Shown: positions 1 through 7,716 of the stretch, piece by piece
How positions within the stretch are numbered: the first letter of the stretch is position 1
Layout of the letters: each line of letters opens with the position of its first letter
From: Bacteroidales bacterium
GTDB lineage: Bacteria > Bacteroidota > Bacteroidia > Bacteroidales > P3
Length of the DNA: 40,455 nucleotides
Direction of reading: 5' to 3'
Assembly (NCBI GenBank): GCA_028708845.1
Contig: JAQVXZ010000022.1
Span: 1 to 40,455 of the forward strand
Translations under genes and position numbers: made by a program
Notes under the pieces: generated by a model
What the model saw: only the letters and a program-made list of their open reading frames with translations
Told to the model about the DNA's origin: nothing
The model's database searches: none

Positions 1-119
1 TTCGGATATCTACGGATCAAATCGTATTTGCCAATCCCCGTAGCTTTTCGCAGCTTGTCACGTCCTTCATCGCCTCTGAGAGCCACAGGCATCCCCCGTA
101 CGCTCTAATTCTCTTTCTC
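1..119 (-). rRNA. 23S ribosomal RNA, 5' end only (runs off the left edge)
   Basis: Read on the minus strand, this stretch carries the conserved start of 23S rRNA: a GGGGGATGCC block, then GAGGCGATGAAGGACGTG, then the AGCTGCGAAAAGCTACGGGG block. The 5' end is placed near 119 by analogy with E. coli, where the mature end lies about 26 nt before GATGCC; the exact end is uncertain by some 10 nt. The rest of the gene lies outside the window. It is odd that rpmA ends only about 120 bp upstream and that no 16S 3' end or spacer tRNA is visible between them. Confidence 0.9.
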
Positions 120-240
120 TCGTTTCTATTCTTGTATGTCCTTTATGTCAAAGATCTATTCGCTTGCCAACATTTTGGCTTGCTTCTTGATGACTTATCA
201 TTATGAAGTAATAAGTCAATTATCATTTAAAAATTATTGT
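120..240 (-). other. spacer between rpmA and 23S rRNA with two hairpins
   Basis: This spacer has no coding potential. It contains an 8-bp inverted repeat, TGACTTAT at 191-198 and ATAAGTCA at 211-218 around a 12-nt loop, and a smaller GCCAA/TTGGC hairpin near 165-178. Neither is followed by a clear T-run on the minus strand, so neither is a convincing terminator. The minus strand also reads GATCTTTGACAT just before the 23S, which resembles rRNA spacer sequence of other Bacteroidota from memory. It may be an rRNA leader or processing region. Confidence 0.45.
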
Positions 241-498
241 CTATTCAATTGGGCTTATAGATACGTAAGATTTATTGTCTTTACGTTTTCTAAATACAAC
301 AACTCCATCAACTAATGCAAATAATGTGTGGTCTTTTCCAATTCCTACATTATCACCAGGGTTGTGTACTGTACCTCTTTGGCGTACTATGATGTTTCCA
401 GCTATGCAAGCTTGTCCACCAAATATTTTAACACCTAAACGTTTACTTTGCGATTCACGTCCGTTATTCGAACTACCGACACCTTTCTTGTGAGCCAT
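241..498 (-). CDS. rpmA: 50S ribosomal protein L27
   Basis: This 85-residue protein starts [20 protein letters not shown], the conserved N-terminus of bacterial L27, whose N-terminal tail reaches towards the peptidyl-transferase centre. It continues through [16 protein letters not shown] and [17 protein letters not shown], both family signatures, and is full length. It has no N-terminal extension before MAHKK, so no cleavage of a propeptide is implied. It lies 43 bp downstream of rplU on the same strand, the usual rplU-rpmA pair, and should be driven by the promoter at 891-921. Confidence 0.98.
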   Translation of the reverse strand: MAHKKGVGSSNNGRESQSKRLGVKIFGGQACIAGNIIVRQRGTVHNPGDNVGIGKDHTLFALVDGVVVFRKRKDNKSYVSISPIE

Positions 499-541
499 AA
501 TCTATCTTCTTTACTTGTTAATGTACTATTAAAAATCTTTA

Positions 542-850
542 TTACAAAATTTCAGTTACTTGAATTTGTGATAAATATTGACGATGACCATTCATTTTTT
601 GGTAACCTTTTCTTCTTTTCTTTTTGAAAACAAGAACTTTGTCCCCTTTTAAATGTTTTAATACAGTTGCTTTAACTGAAGCCCCTTCAATTTTAGGTGC
701 ACCAATGGTTATTTCCCCATCAGAGTCCTTTAGCATCACGGTGTCAAAACTTAATTGTGCTCCTTCTTCTGCTTGAAGACGATGAACAAAAAGTTTTTGA
801 TCTTTTTGAACCTTGAATTGCTGTCCTGCGATTTCTACTATTACGTACAT
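542..850 (-). CDS. rplU: 50S ribosomal protein L21
   Basis: The 102-residue product begins MYVIVEIAGQQFKVQ and contains VFKKKRRKGYQKMNGHRQ near residues 74-91, the conserved rRNA-binding stretch of L21. Length is normal for the family. It is the first gene of the rplU-rpmA operon. The start follows a leader of roughly 35 nt from a consensus Bacteroidota promoter. L21 binds 23S rRNA in the large subunit. Confidence 0.98.
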   Translation of the reverse strand: MYVIVEIAGQQFKVQKDQKLFVHRLQAEEGAQLSFDTVMLKDSDGEITIGAPKIEGASVKATVLKHLKGDKVLVFKKKRRKGYQKMNGHRQYLSQIQVTEIL

Positions 851-890
851 TTCTTGTATTTTTGTATTTTTTCCCTCTTAATTGGGGGTG

Positions 891-921
891 CAAAGATACT
901 AAGTTTTTATTCATTACCAAA
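891..921 (-). promoter_or_regulatory. promoter of rplU-rpmA
   Basis: On the minus strand the -33 element TTTG (918-921) is followed after exactly 19 bp by the -7 element TATCTTTG (891-898), matching the Bacteroidota housekeeping consensus TTTG-N19-TAnnTTTG. Transcription should start near 885, giving a leader of about 35 nt. Confidence 0.85.
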
Positions 922-1078
922 AATTGTTGGTAAAAAATTCACTTCTTTTTTCACAAGCATCACGTTCTATCCCTATAATTGATTAATAAATTGTTGATAT
1001 GAAATAAATTAAATAAGGAAGACTTTGTGTAAGTTTTTTATAGAAAGATTGATTTAATTTATTGTTGAGGTAAATTAT

Positions 1079-1162
1079 TAGATCTAAGAGATGGGAAAAT
1101 GGATCAAAGATCTAGGAAAATGAAACAAAGATTCACTAAACTATAAGAAAGGAAGGAGATGA
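1079..1162 (+). repeat. 21-bp intergenic repeat array 1 (about 4 degenerate units)
   Basis: Units begin at 1079, 1100, 1121 and, weakly, 1142, exactly 21 bp apart. The heads read TAGATCTAAGA, TGGATCAAAGA, TGAAACAAAGA and TATAAGAAAG. Unit 1121 continues TTCACTAAA, close to the family consensus seen in the other arrays. It lies between the rplU promoter and the promoter of the sensor kinase. Apart from this array and the two promoters, the 378-bp gap 851-1228 shows nothing I can name. Confidence 0.7.
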
Positions 1163-1201
1163 TAAGTTTGTTTTTATGTTATATGAAAGAATTTAATTTA
1201 T

Positions 1202-1209
1202 TATCTTTG
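1202..1209 (+). promoter_or_regulatory. -7 promoter element of the sensor kinase gene
   Basis: TATCTTTG matches TAnnTTTG and ends 19 bp before the start codon at 1229. No good -33 TTTG lies 19 bp upstream, so only the -7 half is supported. Confidence 0.65.
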
Positions 1210-1228
1210 CTGAAATAATATCACAGGG

Positions 1229-4200
1229 ATGAGAGATAAAGGGTTTTTTTCTAAAACATTTAAGAACTTAGATTTGATAGGAATAGCAATTACTGTTCTT
1301 TTGTTTCTTTCGTTATTATTTATTGAATCAAGGAATCATTCAAGTGATAGAATTGCGAATAAGATTCAATTAGAAGTAAATAAGGAATATAGTAATATCA
1401 AATCATCTGGTGAGAAGTTCCTATATTATAAGAATCATCTTGCGTCGTGGTCAAGTAATGACATTCCTCTTCCGAGCGTTTATTCTAATAGCCTCGACAA
1501 TAATGTTATTAAACTATCAAATGGTTATTACTTATTGGAAAATGAAAAGAAGGGAGATTCAACTATTGTTTATGTTTCATTATTAAAGAAGGAATATTCA
1601 ATAAATAACAATTACTTAAGTGATAGTTTTAATCCCAAATTCAATTTAAAAGGAAAGGAAGGCATTAATATATCTAATCAAAAGACTAATTATAGTTTAT
1701 CTATAAATAATAAGGTCTTTGCTTATTTAGATTTTTCAAACTACTCTCCAGAATCAAATTCATTTATTAGCTATATCTTATCTATACTCTATTTTATAAT
1801 TATATTCTTTATTGCTAAGTTTCTTTCTGTCTTATTAATGAAGAAGGTTCGTATTAATAACTTCATTAGGCTTATTCTTTTGTTTGTTTCGTTTTCTATA
1901 CTATATATAGGTCTTCATTATTTTGAATTATCTAATCAGTTTTATAATTCAGTTTTCTTTTCAACTATTAATAATTTAAACATCTTTGTTCTTAGCGTTG
2001 GAGAGGTGTTTTTGTTGCAAATACTAGCTTTCGTTTTTGTTTCAAGTATAAAAACAAGCCAATTAAATAAGGGAGCTAATTATTTGTTAATGGTATTGAT
2101 AATTCCTATTTCTTGGATTTGTTTCTATTTAATTGATTTTCTTCTTAAAGCCTATCAAAATATCATTTCATTAGCTGATATTATTAAGCTCGATATTTCT
2201 GTTTTCCTTTTACTTCTTCAAATAATGCTAGTGAGCTATACATTATACTTGTTTGTAAAAAGGATTTCTTTTGAAAGAGAAATTAAAACAAGATTAGGCA
2301 AACTAGATTATTTATTCTTTTTGATTGTTGCCATCCTTTCTTGCGGAGTCTTATTCAATAGTCTTTCTCTTCTTTCGTTATTGATTGTGGGAATATCATT
2401 CTATATCCTACTAATATCTATTAAGAACGAAGTAAAAGCAAAGAATAAACTATCATCAGTCCTTTATATAGTATTGCTTCTTCTTATGTTTTCTATAATA
2501 AATGGGATTATTATTTATAACCATAACTATCAAGAAGAAAGAAACTACACTGAGGAGGCGTTAAAGAATATTTCAAAAAATGATGATAAAGGAGCTGAAG
2601 TTTTATTGCTTGAAATTGAGAATTCTATATTAAAGGATAGTATATTTCAATCAAAGATTATAGGGGAGACAAATGAAAAGATTGAAACTTATATCACAAA
2701 AACCTACCTAGAAGAGATAAACAAAACCTATAACACAGAAATTCTTATATGTTATGCTGATGAGCTATTGCTTATTCATCAAATAGGCAAACCAATAAAA
2801 AGTAAAGATTATATTGACTCTCGGATTTCAAATTCAGTTAATGTAGGAAAGAGTAAATCTATTTTCAGGGAGAACAAAGGATTGACAGAAAAGGTTTACT
2901 TGGCTTACTTCGAAACGAAACAAGGTCAGAAAACAAAGATTCTTTTCATTGACTGTGTTAAAAAGAAGGCATCAAAGGAGATGGGATATCCTGACTTGCT
3001 AATTAGCCAGGAGGCAAAGGAAGATGAACTAAGGGAAGACTTAAATCATTATGGAGTTTATAAGTATAATAAGCTAGTTCTTCAAGTTGGCAATTACAAC
3101 TACCCATCAACCCTAAGTCACAAAACTAATTCTTGGTATGATTCAAATGGATTTTCTCATTATATAATTAAAAACGAGAAGAGCAATACTGTTTGGATAG
3201 CAAGTATAAAAGAAGAAACGTTTTCCGATAAGTTGTCCCTGCCTTCTTATCTTTTCCTTATTTCTTCCATAATCTTACTACTACTACAAGCAATTGTAAA
3301 TCCAAAAAGATTTCTTTCAATTAAGAAAATAACCCTAAGTAATAGTTTGCAGATAACCCTTATTGGTATATTTCTAATATCCTTTATTGTTTTTGGCAGT
3401 ATGTCTGTGAAATACTTTAATAAGTTAACCGACAATACCAATAAAGATATATTAATTGAAAAGACACAGTCTATATGCTATTCACTAGAGAACCTCTTCG
3501 AAGATAACAAGATTCAACAAGATGATATATACTATGAGTTAATAGATCTTTCGAATACATTTCTAACAGATATTAATATTTTTGACAAAAGCGGTTTCTT
3601 GTTAAACACATCTCGTCCAAAGGTTTTCTCACAAGGAATTATTAGTAAATTTATTAACCCTTATGCTTTCAATCAACTTAGCATTAACTCTGCTCCATTA
3701 GTTTATCAGGAAGAAAGAATAGGCAATAGAGATTATAGCGCTTCCTATATGCCAATTAAAACAGAAAGCGGAACGATAGGTTATTTGCATATCCCTTACA
3801 TCATTCAGCAAAAGAAAATTGAAGACAAAATTCTTGAATTTGTTTCGGCTTATATTAATGTATATATACTTTGGATAACTTTGGTATTAATTATTTCAAT
3901 ACTTCTTTCTAATTTTATCACTAGGCCATTAAGACAATTGCAAGAAAGATTAAAAGGAGTTAAGCTAGGGCAAAGAAATGAAAAAATTCAGTGGTCAAGG
4001 CAAGATGAATTGGGTAATTTGATTTTATCCTATAATTCTATGGTTGATAAATTGGAAGAGAGCACTAATTTATTGAAAAAAGAGGAAAGAGAAGGAGCAT
4101 GGAGGGAGATGGCAAAACAAGTAGCTCACGATATTAAGAATCCTCTAACCCCAATGAAGCTTTCAATACAACAACTTCAAAGGCTACAAAATACCGATAT

Positions 4201-4762
4201 AGTTAAGTTTCATGAACGCTTTCAAGAGCTTTCGCCAGCCCTAATAGAACAAATAAATGTCCTTGCTCAAATTGCATCAGAGTTTTCTGATTATTCTAAA
4301 GATAATATAAGTTTGAATGAAACAACTGATATATCTGAATGCATAAGAGCTGCAATAGAGGTTTTTGAAAACCAAGAGAATATTACAATAAATTATATCA
4401 ATAAGTCGGAGAATATAATTTTGGTTTTGGGAGATAAACAACAATATATAAGAATCTTCAATAACTTAATAAAGAATGCTGTTCAAGCACTTTATGGTAA
4501 AGAAGATGGGGTGATAGACATTGAAGTAAGTCAGGAAAATGAGCAGTGCAGGATTTCAATAAAGGACAATGGCTTTGGTATATCGGAAGAGAATCAGGCA
4601 ATGGTTTTCTCTTCAGAGTTTACAACCAAGGTAGATGGGAGTGGCCTAGGACTTTCAATTGTTAATAGCATTATTGAGATAGTAGGAGGAAGGATTGATT
4701 TTGTTTCTCAGCAGGATAAAGGAACGAATTTTATTATCCATCTACCGGTATGGAAACCTTAA
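1229..4762 (+). CDS. NtrY-like multi-pass sensor histidine kinase
   Basis: The 1177-residue protein is an inner-membrane histidine kinase. The first 460 residues hold about nine hydrophobic segments. A soluble stretch follows (about 465-670), then two more membrane segments (about 670-735), a periplasmic domain, and a final segment near 880-900. A HAMP domain follows (about 900-955, with RQDELGNLILSYNSMVDKL). The phospho-acceptor motif AHDIKNPLTPMKLSIQQLQR has its histidine at about 967 and is of the NtrY type. The ATPase domain has NNLIKNAVQAL (N box), DNGFGI and GSGLGLSIV (G boxes). No response regulator gene is adjacent, so the partner is unknown. At 1177 residues it is much longer than ordinary NtrY. 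The gene has its own promoter; the stimulus cannot be read from sequence. Confidence 0.9.
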   Translation: MRDKGFFSKTFKNLDLIGIAITVLLFLSLLFIESRNHSSDRIANKIQLEVNKEYSNIKSSGEKFLYYKNHLASWSSNDIPLPSVYSNSLDNNVIKLSNGYYLLENEKKGDSTIVYVSLLKKEYSINNNYLSDSFNPKFNLKGKEGINISNQKTNYSLSINNKVFAYLDFSNYSPESNSFISYILSILYFIIIFFIAKFLSVLLMKKVRINNFIRLILLFVSFSILYIGLHYFELSNQFYNSVFFSTINNLNIFVLSVGEVFLLQILAFVFVSSIKTSQLNKGANYLLMVLIIPISWICFYLIDFLLKAYQNIISLADIIKLDISVFLLLLQIMLVSYTLYLFVKRISFEREIKTRLGKLDYLFFLIVAILSCGVLFNSLSLLSLLIVGISFYILLISIKNEVKAKNKLSSVLYIVLLLLMFSIINGIIIYNHNYQEERNYTEEALKNISKNDDKGAEVLLLEIENSILKDSIFQSKIIGETNEKIETYITKTYLEEINKTYNTEILICYADELLLIHQIGKPIKSKDYIDSRISNSVNVGKSKSIFRENKGLTEKVYLAYFETKQGQKTKILFIDCVKKKASKEMGYPDLLISQEAKEDELREDLNHYGVYKYNKLVLQVGNYNYPSTLSHKTNSWYDSNGFSHYIIKNEKSNTVWIASIKEETFSDKLSLPSYLFLISSIILLLLQAIVNPKRFLSIKKITLSNSLQITLIGIFLISFIVFGSMSVKYFNKLTDNTNKDILIEKTQSICYSLENLFEDNKIQQDDIYYELIDLSNTFLTDINIFDKSGFLLNTSRPKVFSQGIISKFINPYAFNQLSINSAPLVYQEERIGNRDYSASYMPIKTESGTIGYLHIPYIIQQKKIEDKILEFVSAYINVYILWITLVLIISILLSNFITRPLRQLQERLKGVKLGQRNEKIQWSRQDELGNLILSYNSMVDKLEESTNLLKKEEREGAWREMAKQVAHDIKNPLTPMKLSIQQLQRLQNTDIVKFHERFQELSPALIEQINVLAQIASEFSDYSKDNISLNETTDISECIRAAIEVFENQENITINYINKSENIILVLGDKQQYIRIFNNLIKNAVQALYGKEDGVIDIEVSQENEQCRISIKDNGFGISEENQAMVFSSEFTTKVDGSGLGLSIVNSIIEIVGGRIDFVSQQDKGTNFIIHLPVWKP

Positions 4763-4809
4763 TTCAATTAAAACGTAATTAATGATTACCAATATATAAA
4801 AAAATATTG

Positions 4810-4817
4810 TACTTTTG
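4810..4817 (+). promoter_or_regulatory. -7 promoter element of the PorE-like gene
   Basis: TACTTTTG fits TAnnTTTG in the 94-bp gap after the sensor kinase gene, 39 bp before the start codon at 4857. The -33 position is poor. Confidence 0.6.
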
Positions 4818-4856
4818 TAGATTATTACTAAGGAAAATAAGAAATAAATTAAATAT

Positions 4857-7469
4857 ATGAGAATCAAGAGTTTTTTTGTTTTTTTATTAATCAGCATTTC
4901 AAGTTTAGGTGCATTTGCTCAGAAACAAAGCTTAACAGAAAAGGCTGATGAAGCATTCTTTGCCCAACAATATACAATTGCAGTAGATTTGTATAAAAAT
5001 GCCTATGCCGATATAAGCCTAAATCGTCAAGAAAGAGATAGGATTTTGTTTCAACAAGCAGAGTGTTATCGATACATGGACGATAAGGACCAGGCAATTA
5101 AAACCTACCAAAGACTTGTTAAAGCAAGATACTACATAACTCAGCCAAAGATATTTCTTCATATGGCAGACTTCCAACGTTTCAAAGGCGAGTGGGATGA
5201 AGCTGAAGCTAATTACAAAGAATACTTAAAACTAGTTCCTAGTGATGAACTAGCACAAAGAAGACTTTCCTCAATTGCACTAGCTAAGAGCTGGATGCAA
5301 CAGCCAACAAAACATCAGATAAAGAACGAAAAGAACGTAAATACTGAATGGAATGAATGGTTTCCTAAGTTCTTAAAGCCAGATAATACAGACGAATTAA
5401 TGTTTACCTCTTCTCGCTCAACTGGAGATGCAACTGCAATGGACGTTTGGACAGGAGAATACCTTTCAAGTATCTTTACAACTCAAAAGCTTAAAAGTGG
5501 AGAATTGTCAGAGGCAAATCCTTTTACAGAAATTGACGTAAATTCAGACAATGCCAACGAAGGAGAGCTTGTTATAATTAGTAGTGGCAAGTTAAAGAAC
5601 TATTATTTTTCACGTTGTAATATAATAAAAAACAAAGGACTTAATTGTGCAATCTATAGCCGACCAATAAAACCAGCAAAAGGAAAAGCAAAACAAAACA
5701 AAGCGAAAGATGCTCCTGGTAAAGCACCTGCAAGCCAAGAAGTAGACCAAACCTTTGTTAAACTTGACTTAGGCGACACAGCCTATAACTACCTTCACCC
5801 AGCTGTTTCCTCAGACGAACTAACAATATACTTCTCTTCAAATCGCCCTGGAGGACAAGGAGACTATGACCTTTGGAAAGCAACAAGAGAAAACGTCAAC
5901 GAACCTTTCTCAAGCGTAACCAATTTAGGAAAACAAATAAATACAGAAGGTAAGGAGCAGTTCCCAACACTTCGTTCCGACACAAGGCTTTATTATTCTT
6001 CTGATGGTCTTGCAGGACTTGGAGGATACGACTTGTTTTACACAGAATACAAGAATGATGAGTGGACAGAACCTGTTAACCTAAGATATCCAATAAACAC
6101 TCAATACGACGAAATTGGTATTATCTTTAATCCTAACGAAGACGAGTCAATTGCAGCTGAGGAGTCAGGATATCTATCTTCAAATAGAGCAGGTGGAGTT
6201 GGAGGAGATGATATTTATTCATTCTATCGTGCACCACTACTTTTCACCCTTAAAGGAACAGTAAGAGATGACAAGTCAATGCAACTTGTTGAAGGAGCTA
6301 AGGTAAAACTAATTGGTTCAGACAAATCATCAGTTGAAACTCGTACAGATAGAAAAGGTACATTTGAATTTACAGACAAGCAAGTAAAATACAATGTTAA
6401 ATACACTGTTCAGGTTTCTCAAATAGATTATATGAACGAGGAAGCTAATGAATCAACAGTAGGCTTAACAACAAGCAAGGATATAGTTCGTGATTTTCGC
6501 TTAAAGCCAATTGCAAAAGAGCCAGTAGTACTTCCTGAAATACGTTACGATTTAGCAAAATGGGATTTAAAAGATCAATACCTTGACTCCCTTTCCGACC
6601 TATTAGTTGTCTTGGTTAATAACCCATATTACGTTATTGAACTACGCTCACACACCGATATTAGACCTTTCCCTCAAGTAACAAACGACACTCTTTCACA
6701 ACGTAGGGCGGAGGCTGTTGTTGATTTCCTTTATTCAAGAGGAATTGACCGTGAGAGATTAATTCCTAAAGGATATGGCGATAGAATACCAAGAACCTTA
6801 TTAAGAGATACCGAATCGGATTTCAATGGCAAAAAATACATATTCCCAAAAGGAGTTACATTAACCGAAAGCTATATAAACTCCCTTAAAACACATGGAG
6901 AAAAAGAAGCAGCACATCAACTTAATCGCCGTTCTGAATTTAGAATAGTTAGAACAGACTATGTTCCTGCTGAAATGCTAGATAGTTTGGAAGATGCAGC
7001 TCTTAACAAACCAATTGTTGATATGGTGAAAGGCAATAAGCCTCTTCCAATAACAAATGTTCCAATTATTTATTCTGACAATAACATTAAACTAACAATG
7101 ATTAATGGTAATAAGTCAATGCTCTATATGATTCTTAATGGAGCCAATGTTCCAGTAGTATATGATGAAAGATACCGTGATGCAGCTGTTATGGACTGGG
7201 ACGTAGCAATGAACTTCCTTCTTAGTGGCAGAATAACCAAAGATGATTTCCGAGATAAAGATAAGGCATTCGACAAAGAAGGTAATATCCTAGATGAATC
7301 AGTTCTTACTTTCAAAACCGCATTTATTGGTAAGCATAGTGCAGATAAGTACGAGGTTTTGGTTAAGAAAGGAATGACAGAAAAAATGATAGTTAATAAA
7401 AATGGAATAGCAAATTTTGGAAGATTTACCTTAGACAAAGCAAAAGCAGAACTAGTATTTGAGGATTAG
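4857..7469 (+). CDS. PorE-like OmpA/PD40 beta-propeller envelope protein
   Basis: The 870-residue protein has an N-terminal signal peptide ending GAFAQ. TPR-like helices follow (about 25-140). Next is a PD40/WD40-like propeller (about 175-450) with repeated SSNRPGGQGDYDLWKA, SSDGLAGLGGYDLFY and SSNRAGGVGGDDIYSF strands. A carboxypeptidase-regulatory-like fold (about 462-545) is followed by an OmpA-C peptidoglycan-binding domain (about 555-720, with ELRSHTDIRPF and SQRRAEAVVDFLYSRGI). This domain order matches PorE of the type IX secretion system, which links the apparatus to peptidoglycan. A further 140 or so residues after the OmpA domain, and a KAK-rich insert near 275-295, are extra. It could instead be a PorE paralogue outside the secretion machine. 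T9SS cargo lie nearby, but no core por genes are in the window. Confidence 0.8.
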   Translation: MRIKSFFVFLLISISSLGAFAQKQSLTEKADEAFFAQQYTIAVDLYKNAYADISLNRQERDRILFQQAECYRYMDDKDQAIKTYQRLVKARYYITQPKIFLHMADFQRFKGEWDEAEANYKEYLKLVPSDELAQRRLSSIALAKSWMQQPTKHQIKNEKNVNTEWNEWFPKFLKPDNTDELMFTSSRSTGDATAMDVWTGEYLSSIFTTQKLKSGELSEANPFTEIDVNSDNANEGELVIISSGKLKNYYFSRCNIIKNKGLNCAIYSRPIKPAKGKAKQNKAKDAPGKAPASQEVDQTFVKLDLGDTAYNYLHPAVSSDELTIYFSSNRPGGQGDYDLWKATRENVNEPFSSVTNLGKQINTEGKEQFPTLRSDTRLYYSSDGLAGLGGYDLFYTEYKNDEWTEPVNLRYPINTQYDEIGIIFNPNEDESIAAEESGYLSSNRAGGVGGDDIYSFYRAPLLFTLKGTVRDDKSMQLVEGAKVKLIGSDKSSVETRTDRKGTFEFTDKQVKYNVKYTVQVSQIDYMNEEANESTVGLTTSKDIVRDFRLKPIAKEPVVLPEIRYDLAKWDLKDQYLDSLSDLLVVLVNNPYYVIELRSHTDIRPFPQVTNDTLSQRRAEAVVDFLYSRGIDRERLIPKGYGDRIPRTLLRDTESDFNGKKYIFPKGVTLTESYINSLKTHGEKEAAHQLNRRSEFRIVRTDYVPAEMLDSLEDAALNKPIVDMVKGNKPLPITNVPIIYSDNNIKLTMINGNKSMLYMILNGANVPVVYDERYRDAAVMDWDVAMNFLLSGRITKDDFRDKDKAFDKEGNILDESVLTFKTAFIGKHSADKYEVLVKKGMTEKMIVNKNGIANFGRFTLDKAKAELVFED

Positions 7470-7509
7470 AAAACCAGTATTCTCAATCCTCAAAACTCAA
7501 TCAAAAGAA

Positions 7510-7546
7510 AAGACTTGACCTAAAATCAAGTCTTTTTCTTTTTCTT
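7510..7546 (+). terminator. rho-independent terminator after the PorE-like gene
   Basis: AAGACTTGA (7510-7518) pairs perfectly with TCAAGTCTT (7526-7534) around a 7-nt loop and is followed by a T-rich run interrupted by single Cs. Confidence 0.85.
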
Positions 7547-7553
7547 AGATTAT

Positions 7554-7679
7554 TTAAATGCAGAGTTAGGGAATTGAAATGCTACTTTAAGAAATTGAAA
7601 CGAAGAAAGGATTCGCTGAAACGAAGAAAGGATTTCCTGAAACGAAGATCTAGTAAATTAGTACAAAGAAAGAAAAAAA
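7554..7679 (+). repeat. 21-bp intergenic repeat array 2 (6 units)
   Basis: Units start at 7554, 7575, 7596, 7617, 7638 and 7659, every one 21 bp after the last. Units 7596 and 7617 are nearly identical (head TGAAACGAAGAAAGGATT), unit 7638 shares TGAAACGAAGA, and the outer units have drifted (TTAAATGCAGAG, TGAAATGCTAC, TTAGTACAAAGA). The array fills the space between the terminator of the preceding gene and the mutS2 promoter. Confidence 0.9.
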
Positions 7680-7694
7680 TAATAAAAAACGATG

Positions 7695-7702
7695 TATCTT
7701 TG
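7695..7702 (+). promoter_or_regulatory. -7 promoter element of mutS2
   Basis: TATCTTTG matches the consensus exactly and ends 14 bp before the mutS2 start codon, giving a very short leader. It begins 15 bp after the last unit of the 21-bp array. Confidence 0.7.
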
Positions 7703-7716
7703 CAAGCCTTATTGAT

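Noticed and set aside
7554-7679. The 21-bp arrays as CRISPR
   Set aside because: Units are contiguous, too short and degenerate, with no unique spacers and no cas genes in the window.
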